Of a stretch of DNA of 64,000 nucleotides, positions 34,096 to 42,655 are shown one piece after another; the stretch's first letter is position 1, and each line of letters starts with the position of its first letter. Made by a program: the position numbers and the translations under genes. Below the pieces are notes generated by a model. That model was not told where the DNA came from. It ran no database searches and saw only the letters and a list, made by a program, of their open reading frames with translations. Source of the DNA: JAUPVO01 sp964420875 (GTDB lineage Bacteria; Patescibacteriota; Minisyncoccia; Phycocordibacterales; UBA5272); contig CAYQUK010000001.1 in NCBI GenBank assembly GCA_964420875.1, positions 62,001 to 126,000 of the forward strand. Reading direction: 5' to 3'.

Positions 34096-34173
34096 GCTTA
34101 TTAACCCAAAACAGCGTAGACTTGACATATTAGTAAGCGTGATGCTTTAAGAACTAATTAAAACAAACAATAT

Positions 34174-34791
34174 ATGGGTAATTTTCAAAGAGGAGGTGAT
34201 AGGGGTGGATTTAGAGGTGGTGACCGTGGAGGTAAGTCAAGTTTTGGAGCAAAGAAACCTTGGGATCGCGGTGCATCTCGTGGGGGTGACAGAGGTGAGG
34301 TAAGTATGCACAAGGCTACTTGTAGTGATTGTGGAAAAACTTGTGAGGTGCCATTTAAACCAACAGGAGAGAAACCAGTATTCTGTAGTGACTGTTTTAG
34401 TGGTAAGAGAGAAGGTGGTAGAGATGAGGGTCGTCCAAGCAGAGACTCTAGAGATTTTAGATCTCGTCCAGCACCAAGATCTGACTATAAACCAGCTTCA
34501 ACATATACCGCTCCTGCAAATGATGATTCAAAAAGATTACTGAGTGAGATAGCTGCAAAGCTTGATCGTCTATTCATAGCGGTTGAGAGAATGACAGAAA
34601 TGAAATCAAGAGAATCTGCAGCAGAGGCTCCAGTAGCAAAATCTGCACCAATAATAGTTCCGAAGGCAATCGCTAAAAAGTCAGCAAGTAAAGAGGTGGT
34701 AAAGAAAGCTGTTAAGGCTGAGCCAGCTGCTAAAAAAGTTGCTACAAAAAAAGTAGTAGCCAAAAAAGTAGCCACAAAGAAAACTAAATAG
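34174..34791 (+). CDS. RGG-rich zinc-ribbon protein with Lys/Ala tail
   Basis: 205 residues in three parts: an RGG-rich N-terminus (about residues 5-43), a zinc ribbon with two C-x2-C pairs (CSDCGKTC and FCSDCF, about 50-80) of the type common in CPR proteins, then a linker and helix and a C-terminal tail of KKVATKK-like repeats from about 170. The composition suggests RNA or DNA binding. TTGACA (34122-34127) may be its -35, with a poor -10. A hairpin terminator follows at 34811. Confidence 0.8.
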   Translation: MGNFQRGGDRGGFRGGDRGGKSSFGAKKPWDRGASRGGDRGEVSMHKATCSDCGKTCEVPFKPTGEKPVFCSDCFSGKREGGRDEGRPSRDSRDFRSRPAPRSDYKPASTYTAPANDDSKRLLSEIAAKLDRLFIAVERMTEMKSRESAAEAPVAKSAPIIVPKAIAKKSASKEVVKKAVKAEPAAKKVATKKVVAKKVATKKTK

Positions 34792-34810
34792 TTTTAGTAT
34801 AAAAATACAT

Positions 34811-34843
34811 AAGAAATTCCCCGTCTTTGATGGGGTATTTCTT
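34811..34843 (+). terminator. Terminator of the zinc-ribbon gene
   Basis: AAGAAAT-CCCC / GGGG-ATTTCTT stem with one mismatch and a nine-base loop. It precedes the -10 of the DsbA-like gene by five bases. Confidence 0.7.
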
Positions 34844-34860
34844 ATGATATACTGATGAAC

Positions 34861-35511
34861 ATGAAATCAAATATCTTTTCAACAAAAAATATTATTATTG
34901 TTTTAGTGGTAGCCCTCGTAGCATTTTTTGCTTATAACAAATACGCACAAGTTAAAAAATTAGCTGCACCAGTTGATACTGTTGTTGTAGCTGATGATCA
35001 TTTTATAGGTAAAAGTGACGCAAAGGTGACTGTTATCGAGTATGCTGATTTCCAATGTCCTGCTTGTAAGGCATTTGATCCGATTGTGACAGCTGTGGCG
35101 GCAAAGTATAATGACAGAGTAAAATTTGTTTACAGATATTTCCCACTAGTTCAGATACATCAGAATGCCATGTTATCAGCTATTGCAGCTGAGGCGGCAG
35201 GTAAACAAAATAAGTTTTGGGAGTTGAAAGCTGTCATGTTTGAAAAGCAAGAAGAGTGGGGCAGCGCATTAGATGCTGAAGCAAAGATACTTGGCTATGC
35301 TGCGGGACTAGGCATTGATACTGCAAAAATGAAAACAGATATGGCTGATGCTGCAGTAGTAGATAGAGTGACTCGCGATCTAAAAGAGGCTAATAGTATT
35401 GGCTTAACAGGTACGCCATCATTTATTATTAACGGACAAAGAGTGGATACTGGCAAGATAGCAGGAGTAGAGGTATTCTCAGCTTATCTAGATGCTGAGC
35501 TAGCAAAATAA
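34861..35511 (+). CDS. DsbA-like thioredoxin-fold oxidoreductase, membrane anchored
   Basis: 216 residues from ATG 34861; an ATG six bases earlier lies almost on the TATACT box (34848-34853), whereas 34861 is seven bases beyond it. One N-terminal helix (NIIIVLVVALVAFFAY) anchors a DsbA-type domain with the active site FQCPACK near residue 70 and the cis-proline region GLTGTPSFIINGQ near 182. It likely forms or rearranges disulfides outside the cell, which fits the cysteine-rich secreted proteins in the window. It is followed after one base by a small helical gene. Confidence 0.9.
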   Translation: MKSNIFSTKNIIIVLVVALVAFFAYNKYAQVKKLAAPVDTVVVADDHFIGKSDAKVTVIEYADFQCPACKAFDPIVTAVAAKYNDRVKFVYRYFPLVQIHQNAMLSAIAAEAAGKQNKFWELKAVMFEKQEEWGSALDAEAKILGYAAGLGIDTAKMKTDMADAAVVDRVTRDLKEANSIGLTGTPSFIINGQRVDTGKIAGVEVFSAYLDAELAK

Positions 35512-35512
35512 T

Positions 35513-35794
35513 ATGAGCATAAGACAGTTTTTCTTAAAACAAGCCGCAAAAGTAGGTACTCGCAATCTTCCAAAGGATCAACAAGAGATGATCATGAAGT
35601 TGATGGAAAAGGACCCAGCGCTTTTTGAAAATATCGCAAAAGAAATAAAGGCTATGACAGATGCTGGCAAGCCAGAGATGTATGCATCATTTGAAGTGAT
35701 GCAAAAATATCAAAAGCAGTTGCAAGCAATAATGGCTGACGAGGATCCAAACAAGCTAAAGCAAATGGCCGCCGCAGCGATGGAGGGGAAATAG
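35513..35794 (+). CDS. Small helical protein, 93 residues, unknown
   Basis: It starts one base after the DsbA-like gene stops, so it is in the same operon. The sequence is helical and charged (NLPKDQQEMIMKLMEKDPAL), has no cysteine or membrane segment, and ends with an alanine-rich tail. Known families were not recognised; it resembles small conserved CPR proteins of unknown function. A strong terminator follows. Confidence 0.7.
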   Translation: MSIRQFFLKQAAKVGTRNLPKDQQEMIMKLMEKDPALFENIAKEIKAMTDAGKPEMYASFEVMQKYQKQLQAIMADEDPNKLKQMAAAAMEGK

Positions 35795-35797
35795 ATA

Positions 35798-35832
35798 AAA
35801 CAAAAAGCCGCGCTACGCGCGGCTTTTTGTTT
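35798..35832 (+). terminator. Terminator of the dsbA-like operon
   Basis: AAACAAAAAGCCGCG pairs with CGCGGCTTTTTGTTT around a five-base loop. The -35 of ilvC overlaps its end. Confidence 0.9.
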
Positions 35833-35859
35833 GACATTACATGTACTATGTTTTAGTAT
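35831..35859 (+). promoter_or_regulatory. ilvC promoter and leader
   Basis: TTGACA (35831-35836), a 17-base spacer and TAGTAT (35854-35859). The leader of about 80 bases holds a perfect 8-bp hairpin GAATGTTT/AAACATTC (about 35880-35898) and ends in GGAGA, seven bases before TTG 35949. Confidence 0.65.
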
Positions 35860-35948
35860 TGGGCCCAGTCTTAGGACTTTGAATGTTTGCTAAACATTCG
35901 AGCTCTTTCAAAAATGGTCTAGCAAGCCAAAATCTCTGGAGAAATCAA

Positions 35949-36965
35949 TTGAAGGTTTATTACGACAAAGACTGTGACCTGAGCCTGATCAAAGGCAAAA
36001 AAGTCACCATCGTGGGCTATGGTTCACAGGGTCATGCGCATGCACAGAACCTGAACGACAGTGGCGTCAAGGTTACCGTCGGCGCTCGCAAAGGCGGTCC
36101 GAGCTGGGACAAAGCCAAGAAAGCTGGCCTCAAGGTTGCCGAAGTAGCCGAAGCCGTCAAGACTGCCGACGTGGTCATGATGCTGTTGCCAGACGAGCAG
36201 ATCGGTGCGGTGTACAAGAACGATATCGAACCAAACATCAAAAAGGGCGCATCGCTCGCCTTTGCACATGGCTTCAACGTGCATTTCGGCTGCGTCGTTC
36301 CGCGTGCTGATCTTGACGTCTGGATGGTCGCACCAAAGGCGCCTGGCCACACGGTACGTTCAAGCTATGTCCATGGTGGTGGTGTACCAATGCTTGTGGC
36401 TGTTCAACAGGACGCAAGCAAGAAAGCGCTTCACTTGGCGTTGTCATACGCATCCGCTAACGGTGGCGGCAAAGCGGGGATCATCGAAACCAACTTCCGC
36501 GAAGAAACTGAAACTGATCTGTTCGGTGAACAAAACGTTCTCTGCGGGGGACTCGTTGATCTCATCAGGATGGCTTTCGAGACGTTGGTCGAAGCCGGTT
36601 ATGCACCAGAAATGGCGTACTTCGAGTGTTGCCACGAGGTCAAGTTGATTGTCGATCTGATTTTTCAGGGCGGCATTGCCAACATGAACTACTCGATCAG
36701 CAACAACGCGGAGTTCGGACAATACACAACTGGTCCGACAATCGTAACCGAGGACACTCGTGTGGCGATGCGCGTATCTCTCGGTCGCATTCAAAGTGGA
36801 GAATACGCCAAGGCGTTCATTCTCGAAAATGCGGCCGGGGCACCAACTCTCCGTGCAAAACGGCAGCTGCTTGCAAAGCATCCAATCGAAATTGTCGGTG
36901 CAAAACTGCGTGCGATGATGCCGGGCGTGATTGGTGCCCAGCTCGTCGATCAGACCAGGAACTAA
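35949..36965 (+). CDS. ilvC: Ketol-acid reductoisomerase, class I
   Basis: 338 residues from TTG 35949, the exact length of class I enzymes. A longer frame begins at ATG 35883, but GGAGA seven bases before the TTG and family alignment (KVYYDKDCDLSLIKGKKV) fix the start. VTIVGYGSQGHAHAQNL binds NADPH, and APKAPGHTVR, ETETDLFGEQ and YFECCHEVKLIVDLI form the metal and substrate site. It reduces and rearranges acetolactate in valine/isoleucine synthesis. No other ilv gene is nearby. Sequence style, higher GC, and a Shine-Dalgarno site all point to transfer from a proteobacterium, most like betaproteobacterial IlvC. Confidence 0.96.
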   Translation: MKVYYDKDCDLSLIKGKKVTIVGYGSQGHAHAQNLNDSGVKVTVGARKGGPSWDKAKKAGLKVAEVAEAVKTADVVMMLLPDEQIGAVYKNDIEPNIKKGASLAFAHGFNVHFGCVVPRADLDVWMVAPKAPGHTVRSSYVHGGGVPMLVAVQQDASKKALHLALSYASANGGGKAGIIETNFREETETDLFGEQNVLCGGLVDLIRMAFETLVEAGYAPEMAYFECCHEVKLIVDLIFQGGIANMNYSISNNAEFGQYTTGPTIVTEDTRVAMRVSLGRIQSGEYAKAFILENAAGAPTLRAKRQLLAKHPIEIVGAKLRAMMPGVIGAQLVDQTRN

Positions 36966-36990
36966 GTTCGACACAGACTCTCATGAGTCG

Positions 36991-37019
36991 GCCGGGGCAA
37001 CATGCCCCGGCTTTTTTAT
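36991..37019 (+). terminator. Terminator of ilvC
   Basis: GCCGGGGCA/TGCCCCGGC hairpin with loop ACA and a T-run. Confidence 0.92.
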
Positions 37020-37059
37020 TTTCCTAAATTTTCACTTTTTATGTTAAGATGTTCTAATT

Positions 37060-38157
37060 ATGTCACTATCTATTGGAATCGTGGGGTTGCCGAATGTTGG
37101 GAAGAGTACATTGTTTAACGCGCTGACTAAAAACAGTGTGCCTGCTGAGAATTATCCATTTTGTACCATCGACCCATCTGTGGGTATTGTCGAGGTGCCA
37201 GATCAGAGATTGTGGGACCTGTCTAAGCTTTCTCAAACTAAAAAGACTGTACCGGCAGTGGTAGAGTTCGTAGATATCGCGGGACTCGTCAAGGGGGCGA
37301 GTGAGGGTGAGGGCCTTGGTAATAAATTTTTATCACACATACGTGAGACTGACGCGATATTGGAGATAGTTAGAATATTTGAAGATGACAAAGTAATGCA
37401 TGTGAATGACAAAGTGGACCCACTATTTGATATTGAGGTTATTAATTTTGAATTGGTACAGGCTGATATGGAGACTTGTAAAAATAGAAAAGCAAATATA
37501 CAAAAAGACGTAAAAAAGGGTGACAAGGAGTATATCGCTCTAGATCTGTTGATAGACAGATTGATCAAAACTATGGAGGACGGTAAATTGGTGTCTCAAG
37601 ATGTTTACAATGACGAGGACAGTAAACGCATTAAGCAACTCAATCTCATCACAGCTAAAAAGTTTTTATACGGTCTCAACAAAAAGTCAGGAGGTAAAAA
37701 TTTGGATGAGATCAATGATCCTCGCTATGTGGCACTAATAGACTTCTTAAAACAAAACAAATTTGAATACTGTATCATCGATGCAAAGATTGAGGATGAA
37801 TTAAAAGACTTTGAAGGTGAAGAAAAAGACATGATGCGTGGTGAGCTGGGCGGCAAGGATGACGGTATCAAGACTCTTATTACTAGCGCTTATCGTACTC
37901 TTGGACTCGAGACCTACTTTACAACAGGAGTCGAGGAGACACGTGGCTGGACTATTAAAATTGGCAGCACGGCACCAGTAGCAGGTCAGGCAATACACAC
38001 AGACTTTAAAGACAAGTTCATCCGTGCTGAGGTGGTTCACTGTGATGACTTACTCCGCGAAGGCTCATTTGCAAACTGTAAAGCAAAAGGCCTCCTCCGC
38101 ACTGAAGGTAAAGAATATATTGTGAAGGACGGGGACGTCATAGAGTTTAAGGTCTAA
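37060..38157 (+). CDS. ychF: YchF/OLA1-family ATPase
   Basis: 365 residues, full length. GLPNVGKSTLFNALTKN (residues 8-24) is the P-loop and DIAGLVKGASEGEGLGNKFL the switch region; the C-terminal TGS domain ends KEYIVKDGDVIEFKV. This conserved nucleotide hydrolase binds ribosomes and takes part in stress responses; its precise role is unclear. TAAGAT (37045-37050) lies nine bases before the ATG. Its stop codon overlaps the convergent gene at 38154. Confidence 0.96.
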   Translation: MSLSIGIVGLPNVGKSTLFNALTKNSVPAENYPFCTIDPSVGIVEVPDQRLWDLSKLSQTKKTVPAVVEFVDIAGLVKGASEGEGLGNKFLSHIRETDAILEIVRIFEDDKVMHVNDKVDPLFDIEVINFELVQADMETCKNRKANIQKDVKKGDKEYIALDLLIDRLIKTMEDGKLVSQDVYNDEDSKRIKQLNLITAKKFLYGLNKKSGGKNLDEINDPRYVALIDFLKQNKFEYCIIDAKIEDELKDFEGEEKDMMRGELGGKDDGIKTLITSAYRTLGLETYFTTGVEETRGWTIKIGSTAPVAGQAIHTDFKDKFIRAEVVHCDDLLREGSFANCKAKGLLRTEGKEYIVKDGDVIEFKV

Positions 38158-38672
38158 TTCTTTTTCTCCTCTTCGCTCAGGTCCTCGACATCGTCGGCTA
38201 TTTCTTCTACGTCTTTTTCAATACCCTCCACATCCTCCTGTATCTCGTCAATGTCTTTTTCAATATGCTCTACATCAGCCTGGATCTCGTCCACGTCTTC
38301 TGCGATCTCATCAACATCCTCAGCAATCTCCTCCACATGTTCTTCTATCTCCTCGATATCCTCCTGTATCTCCTCCACGTCTTTTTCAACTTGGGCCAAC
38401 TGCATAGTGTTTTGATTGACCGACATCTGTATGAATATCGCTAGATATATGGCCTCGAGTGACAGGACAGTAGTGAGGGCGAGTAGTACGCGGTCAAAGG
38501 ATACACCAAATAATATAGAAAGGAATGCAGATATGAAAACAATAGTGTGTATGATGAGCGACTCGATAGATCCTATCCAATGAGTAGCAGATAAGGCAGT
38601 CTTTTCAAGACTTTTTATCACTTTCGTTTTCTCTCGTTTTGATTTTGTTTTGATTTTTGTTTTCGCCAACAT
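38154..38672 (-). CDS. DUF1003-like membrane protein with a perfect heptad coiled coil
   Basis: 172 residues. Two membrane helices (SLIIHTIVFISAFLSILFGV and LLALTTVLSLEAIYLAIFI, about residues 38-83) resemble the DUF1003 core, though I am not certain. Residues 93-165 are near-identical seven-residue units such as VEEIQED, IEEIEEH and VDEIAED, more than ten times, forming an acidic coiled coil. The repeat is visible at DNA level every 21 bases. TACAAT (minus, 38679-38684) is six bases before the ATG. Its end overlaps ychF by four bases. Confidence 0.7.
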   Translation of the reverse strand: MLAKTKIKTKSKREKTKVIKSLEKTALSATHWIGSIESLIIHTIVFISAFLSILFGVSFDRVLLALTTVLSLEAIYLAIFIQMSVNQNTMQLAQVEKDVEEIQEDIEEIEEHVEEIAEDVDEIAEDVDEIQADVEHIEKDIDEIQEDVEGIEKDVEEIADDVEDLSEEEKKN

Positions 38673-38678
38673 AAACTC

Positions 38679-38707
38679 ATTGTAACAGATATATTTATTG
38701 TTATACT
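38679..38707. promoter_or_regulatory. Divergent -10 elements of the coiled-coil and EamA-like genes
   Basis: TACAAT on the minus strand (38679-38684) and TATACT on the plus strand (38702-38707) are each six bases before their start codons. Confidence 0.6.
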
Positions 38708-38713
38708 CTATTT

Positions 38714-39136
38714 ATGTACATATATTACGCATTGGCTGGAGCAGTGGCTGCATCACTTGGAACTATTTTTGCAAAGTTTGGTCTCAAGGGTATCGATTCA
38801 AATCTATTAACCAGTGTGCGTGGTGTAGTGATGGCAATCATCGTTACCATTGCAGCTCTGTCACTAGGTAAAGTAGATTCAGCATCATTGTCAGCGATAA
38901 CTGGCAAGCAGTGGATGTATATAATTCTCTCAGGAGCAGGAGGAGCATTGTCATGGCTATTTTTCTATTATGCATTAGCTAATGGTCCGACAATGTCAGT
39001 GACAGTGATAGACAAGCTATCAATAGTATTCACAGCCATACTCGCGATACTCGTTCTCGGTGAAGGGGTGACACTTCGCGCTGCTTTTGGACTAATCTTA
39101 GTTGTCCTCGGTACAATATTGGTCGCAATGAAGTAA
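38714..39136 (+). CDS. EamA-like (drug/metabolite transporter) half protein
   Basis: 140 residues with four hydrophobic helices. The C-terminal segment VTVIDKLSIVFTAILAILVLG and the ending LILVVLGTILVAMK are one EamA repeat. Full EamA transporters have two such repeats, so this single-repeat protein probably acts as a dimer, as small multidrug transporters do. TATACT (38702-38707) lies six bases before the ATG. Substrate unknown. Confidence 0.82.
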   Translation: MYIYYALAGAVAASLGTIFAKFGLKGIDSNLLTSVRGVVMAIIVTIAALSLGKVDSASLSAITGKQWMYIILSGAGGALSWLFFYYALANGPTMSVTVIDKLSIVFTAILAILVLGEGVTLRAAFGLILVVLGTILVAMK

Positions 39137-39200
39137 TCTCGCAATATTTTTCTTATTAACTTTGAGAAATGACGTTTTTTATGCTATAATCTCATACCAT

Positions 39201-39419
39201 ATGACACCAGAAGCAGCAATTTATATAGCAAAAGGCATGGCAATACTAGGCATGCTAACAACAGCCCTTGGACAGGGTTATCTTATCGGTAAAGCTTTCG
39301 AAGCTATTGGACGCAATCCAGAGATCGAGAGTTCAATTTTCTCTAAAATGATCGTGGGTGTGGCGATGACCGAGACTACGGCGATCTTTGCATTCGTTGC
39401 ATTCTTCCTACTTGGTTAA
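39201..39419 (+). CDS. atpE: ATP synthase subunit c
   Basis: 72 residues from ATG 39201; an upstream ATG at 39162 is rejected because TATAAT (39185-39190) lies ten bases before 39201. Two helices are joined by the polar loop GKAFEAIGRNPEIESSIF. The ion carboxylate is Glu58 with Gln25 and Thr59, spaced as in the sodium-type c-subunit of Ilyobacter (Gln32, Glu65, Ser66). It forms the rotor ring. Subunit a, which normally precedes it, is not present in this cluster. Confidence 0.95.
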   Translation: MTPEAAIYIAKGMAILGMLTTALGQGYLIGKAFEAIGRNPEIESSIFSKMIVGVAMTETTAIFAFVAFFLLG

Positions 39420-39426
39420 TATTTAA

Positions 39427-39927
39427 ATGGAATTCATCCATTCAATATTAGAGTCAATTGGTTTCAATTGGCATGTTGCCCTCGCAAACTTTATCAACTT
39501 TTTGATAATACTTTTTGTTTTGAACAAATTTGTATTTGGAAAGGTTGTAAACATGGTAAAAGAGCGTGATGCTACTATTAAAAAGGGGTTAGACAATGCA
39601 TCTCACGCAGAGGAGGCACTGCGCAATGCGAAACGTGACGCGGATGAGAATATTCGTAATGCTAAAAATGAGGCAGAGCATATACTCCGTGAAGCGGTAG
39701 ATCGTGGGGCAGAGACAGTTAATAAAATAGTTAGCGAGTCAGAGATGGCAGCTGACAAGTTGCAATCAGATCTAAAAAATAAAATAGCAAACGCAAAAGA
39801 TGAGGTAACTCGTGAATTCGCAGGATATGCACCCACACTAGTAGCTGATCTTTTGAAAAAGACTCTTTCAAAGACTCTCACAAAAGAGGATCATGACAAT
39901 ATAGTAATGGAGCTCGCAAAGAAATAA
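39427..39927 (+). CDS. atpF: ATP synthase subunit b
   Basis: 166 residues. A membrane helix (ANFINFLIILFVLNKFVF, about 20-37) is followed by a long charged coiled coil through residue 140. It forms the peripheral stalk with delta. It follows atpE by seven bases and precedes atpH by one base. Confidence 0.94.
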   Translation: MEFIHSILESIGFNWHVALANFINFLIILFVLNKFVFGKVVNMVKERDATIKKGLDNASHAEEALRNAKRDADENIRNAKNEAEHILREAVDRGAETVNKIVSESEMAADKLQSDLKNKIANAKDEVTREFAGYAPTLVADLLKKTLSKTLTKEDHDNIVMELAKK

Positions 39928-39928
39928 T

Positions 39929-40267
39929 ATGAAAGCAGTCGCTCTAGCATCTGTATTTGAAAGGTATCCAAACTCTGTAAAAGAGATATTGGAAATAGCT
40001 AAAAAAAGACATTTAAATTTTCTTTTGCCAGACGTTTATAAAGTTTTAAAAAACAAATCAGAAAGAATACAAAATCTTGACGAGGTAGTCATAGAGTCAC
40101 CATTTGAAATGTCACCTGACGCAAGAGAGAGCGTAGAAAAAAGAGTTGGACTAAAAATAGCAAAGACGAGAATAAACAAAGAAATGATAGCCGGGTTCAA
40201 GGTTTATACTAAAGATAAAATATTGGACGCGTCACTCGATACATTATTGAAACAAATTATTAAATAA
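39929..40267 (+). CDS. atpH: ATP synthase subunit delta, truncated form
   Basis: 112 residues against about 175 in E. coli. The C-terminal part (VVIESPFEMSPDARESVEKRV and the ending TLLKQIIK) resembles the delta C-terminal domain, but the N-terminal helical domain that binds the top of F1 is shortened. Identity follows mostly from position between atpF and atpA. It may still tether the stalk, or a shortened version may be normal in this lineage. Confidence 0.75.
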   Translation: MKAVALASVFERYPNSVKEILEIAKKRHLNFLLPDVYKVLKNKSERIQNLDEVVIESPFEMSPDARESVEKRVGLKIAKTRINKEMIAGFKVYTKDKILDASLDTLLKQIIK

Positions 40268-40278
40268 ATCACAAAAAC

Positions 40279-41778
40279 ATGTCAGTACAAAACATAGTAA
40301 AAGAATTGGAAGGAATGATAAATGCTAACAACTCTAGCATTGAGGTAAAAGAGGCAGGGTCTGTGGCAAAGGTATATGATGGTATCGCCTCTGTTTACGG
40401 TCTCGCTAATGCTCAAAGCATGGAGATGCTCGAGTTCGAATCTGGTGCAAAAGGTCTAGCTTTAAACCTTGAGACTGACAATGTTGGTGTGGTTATAATC
40501 GAGGGTGCTGACAAGGTACGTGAAGGTGAGAGAGTAACCAGAACGAATACTATTCTTGCTATTCCTGTTGCAGATGAGCTGCTTGGTCGCGTTGTTGATC
40601 CGCTTATGATGCCACTGGACGGTAAAGCAAAGATAAATAAAACAAAAGATCAATTAGTTGAGCGTGTAGCGCCAGGCGTGATGACTCGTGAGCCAGTTAA
40701 TGTTCCAATGCAAACAGGTATTAAGTCTATAGATGCAATGATACCTGTTGGACGTGGTCAACGTGAGTTGATTATTGGTGACAGACAAACCGGAAAGACT
40801 ACTATTGCGATTGATACTATTATCAATCAAAAAGGTAAAGGTGTAGTCTGTGTATATGTTGCTATTGGTCAAAAAGAGTCAAAGATAGCTCAGATAGTTG
40901 AAAAGTTAACCCAAGCTGGAGCAATGGAGTATACGACTGTTGTACTCGCTGGTGTGTCACAAGGTGCAGCAAAGTCATTCCTCGCACCATATTCTGGAGT
41001 TGCTGTTGCGGAGTATTTTATGGAGCAAGGTAAAGATGTCCTAGTTATATACGACGACCTATCTAAACATGCTATTGCATATCGTGAGATGTCTCTATTA
41101 CTTCGTCGCCCACCAGGACGTGAGGCATATCCAGGAGATGTTTTTTACCTACATTCACGCCTCCTCGAGCGCGCATGTCGCCTCAATGCTGAAAATGGTG
41201 GAGGGTCAATCACAGCATTACCGATTATTGAGACTCAAGCTGGAGATATCTCGGCATATGTTGCAACAAACGTGATCTCAATCACTGACGGACAGATATT
41301 TCTCGATTCAGGTCTTTTCTATCGCGGTATCAGGCCTGCTATTGATGTTGGACTGTCGGTATCTCGTGTAGGATCATCAGCACAATTAAAACCAATGAAG
41401 AAAAACGCAGGTATGATGAAGCTGAACTTGGCACAGTATCGCGAGCTCGAGAGCTTTGCTCAATTTGATTCAGACTTAGATCCAGTTACAAAGGCAACTA
41501 TCGAGCGTGGCAAGAGAACTGTAGAAATGCTAAAGCAGAAAAATGGTGAACCTATGAGTGTTGGTGCTCAGGTTGCATCTATTTATGCCGTTAATAGTGG
41601 TGTAACAGATGAGCTGGATGTAAAAAACATTAATGATTTTGAAATGTATATGCAAAATGCATTGCACACTTACCATGCAGAGCTGGAGGCCGACCTGTCA
41701 AAGGATTGGAATGAGGATATAGAGGCAAAGCTAAAAGAGTTCTTGGCAACTGTTAAGGCTGACTATATAGCGAAATAA
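40279..41778 (+). CDS. atpA: ATP synthase subunit alpha
   Basis: 499 residues, full length. P-loop GDRQTGKTTIAIDTI lies near residue 170, and the GVSQGAAKSFLAPYSG region and the VDVGLSVSRVGSSAQLKP segment are classic alpha-subunit signatures. It holds the non-catalytic nucleotide sites of F1. It follows atpH by 11 bases. Confidence 0.98.
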   Translation: MSVQNIVKELEGMINANNSSIEVKEAGSVAKVYDGIASVYGLANAQSMEMLEFESGAKGLALNLETDNVGVVIIEGADKVREGERVTRTNTILAIPVADELLGRVVDPLMMPLDGKAKINKTKDQLVERVAPGVMTREPVNVPMQTGIKSIDAMIPVGRGQRELIIGDRQTGKTTIAIDTIINQKGKGVVCVYVAIGQKESKIAQIVEKLTQAGAMEYTTVVLAGVSQGAAKSFLAPYSGVAVAEYFMEQGKDVLVIYDDLSKHAIAYREMSLLLRRPPGREAYPGDVFYLHSRLLERACRLNAENGGGSITALPIIETQAGDISAYVATNVISITDGQIFLDSGLFYRGIRPAIDVGLSVSRVGSSAQLKPMKKNAGMMKLNLAQYRELESFAQFDSDLDPVTKATIERGKRTVEMLKQKNGEPMSVGAQVASIYAVNSGVTDELDVKNINDFEMYMQNALHTYHAELEADLSKDWNEDIEAKLKEFLATVKADYIAK

Positions 41779-41786
41779 TTTTATAA

Positions 41787-42644
41787 ATGCAAACTAGAGC
41801 AATCAAAGGTAAAATAAAATCAACACAGAGTATACGTAAAATCACACGTACTATGGAGATGGTGTCTGTGGCAAAAATGAAAAAGGCTCTAGCTCTAGCA
41901 GAGGGGTACAAGGCATTTACTGTGGAAGCAAAAAGAGTGTTGGCGATACTTGGTGAGCAGCGTGAAAAACATCCACTAATGATGCAAAATGATAGCCATA
42001 AGAAACTACTAATAATAATCGGAGGACAGAAAGGGCTCTGCGGAGGATTCAACACAAATATATATCGTAAGGTGTATAAATATAATAAGGATAACAATCA
42101 TAAAGTTGATATGATTTGCGTCGGTAAATACGGTGAGAAAATAGCAAAGAAATTTGAAAGTACTGACTCGGCTATCATCGCATCTTTTAATGCAAAAGTT
42201 TTTGCTGTTTCTGATGCGAGAGCAATGACAAAGACTGTCATCGCTGCGTATCTTGAGGGGACATATTCTGCGGTGGATATCGTATACACTGATTTTGAAA
42301 ATATTAACTCTCAACGCGTAGACACTATACAGCTCTTACCATTTAGTAATAAAAATATTGATAACAAAAATAACGTTGATGGTCTTGAGTACAGTTTTGA
42401 GCCAAGTGTAACTGAGGTGTATGAGCAAGCTATAAAAATACTATTGCAGAACTTGATAGCTGGATTTGTATCCCGTTCTACAGCTGCTGAGCACGCTGCG
42501 CGTATGATGGCTATGAAGACTGCGACAGATAATGCTGGAGAGATGCTCGACGAGCTAAAGCTGTGGTACAACAAAGTTCGCCAAGCAGGCATCACCCAGG
42601 AAATAGCCGAAATATCATCCGGAGCAATGGCTATCGCGAAGTAG
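41787..42644 (+). CDS. atpG: ATP synthase subunit gamma
   Basis: 285 residues. It opens QTRAIKGKIKSTQSIRKITR and ends with AARMMAMKTATDNAGEMLDE and ITQEIAEISSGAMAI, as in gamma subunits. It is the central rotor shaft. The next gene is not atpD but a secreted peptidoglycan-binding protein. Confidence 0.97.
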   Translation: MQTRAIKGKIKSTQSIRKITRTMEMVSVAKMKKALALAEGYKAFTVEAKRVLAILGEQREKHPLMMQNDSHKKLLIIIGGQKGLCGGFNTNIYRKVYKYNKDNNHKVDMICVGKYGEKIAKKFESTDSAIIASFNAKVFAVSDARAMTKTVIAAYLEGTYSAVDIVYTDFENINSQRVDTIQLLPFSNKNIDNKNNVDGLEYSFEPSVTEVYEQAIKILLQNLIAGFVSRSTAAEHAARMMAMKTATDNAGEMLDELKLWYNKVRQAGITQEIAEISSGAMAIAK

Positions 42645-42655
42645 GTTTGATAGAC

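Noticed and set aside
35883..35948. N-terminal extension of IlvC from ATG 35883
   Set aside because: It would overlap a leader hairpin, has no family similarity, and lacks a Shine-Dalgarno site. TTG 35949 gives the exact family length with a good site.
39162..39200. ATG 39162 as start of atpE
   Set aside because: The -10 TATAAT is inside this stretch, and residues before 39201 are not part of c subunits.
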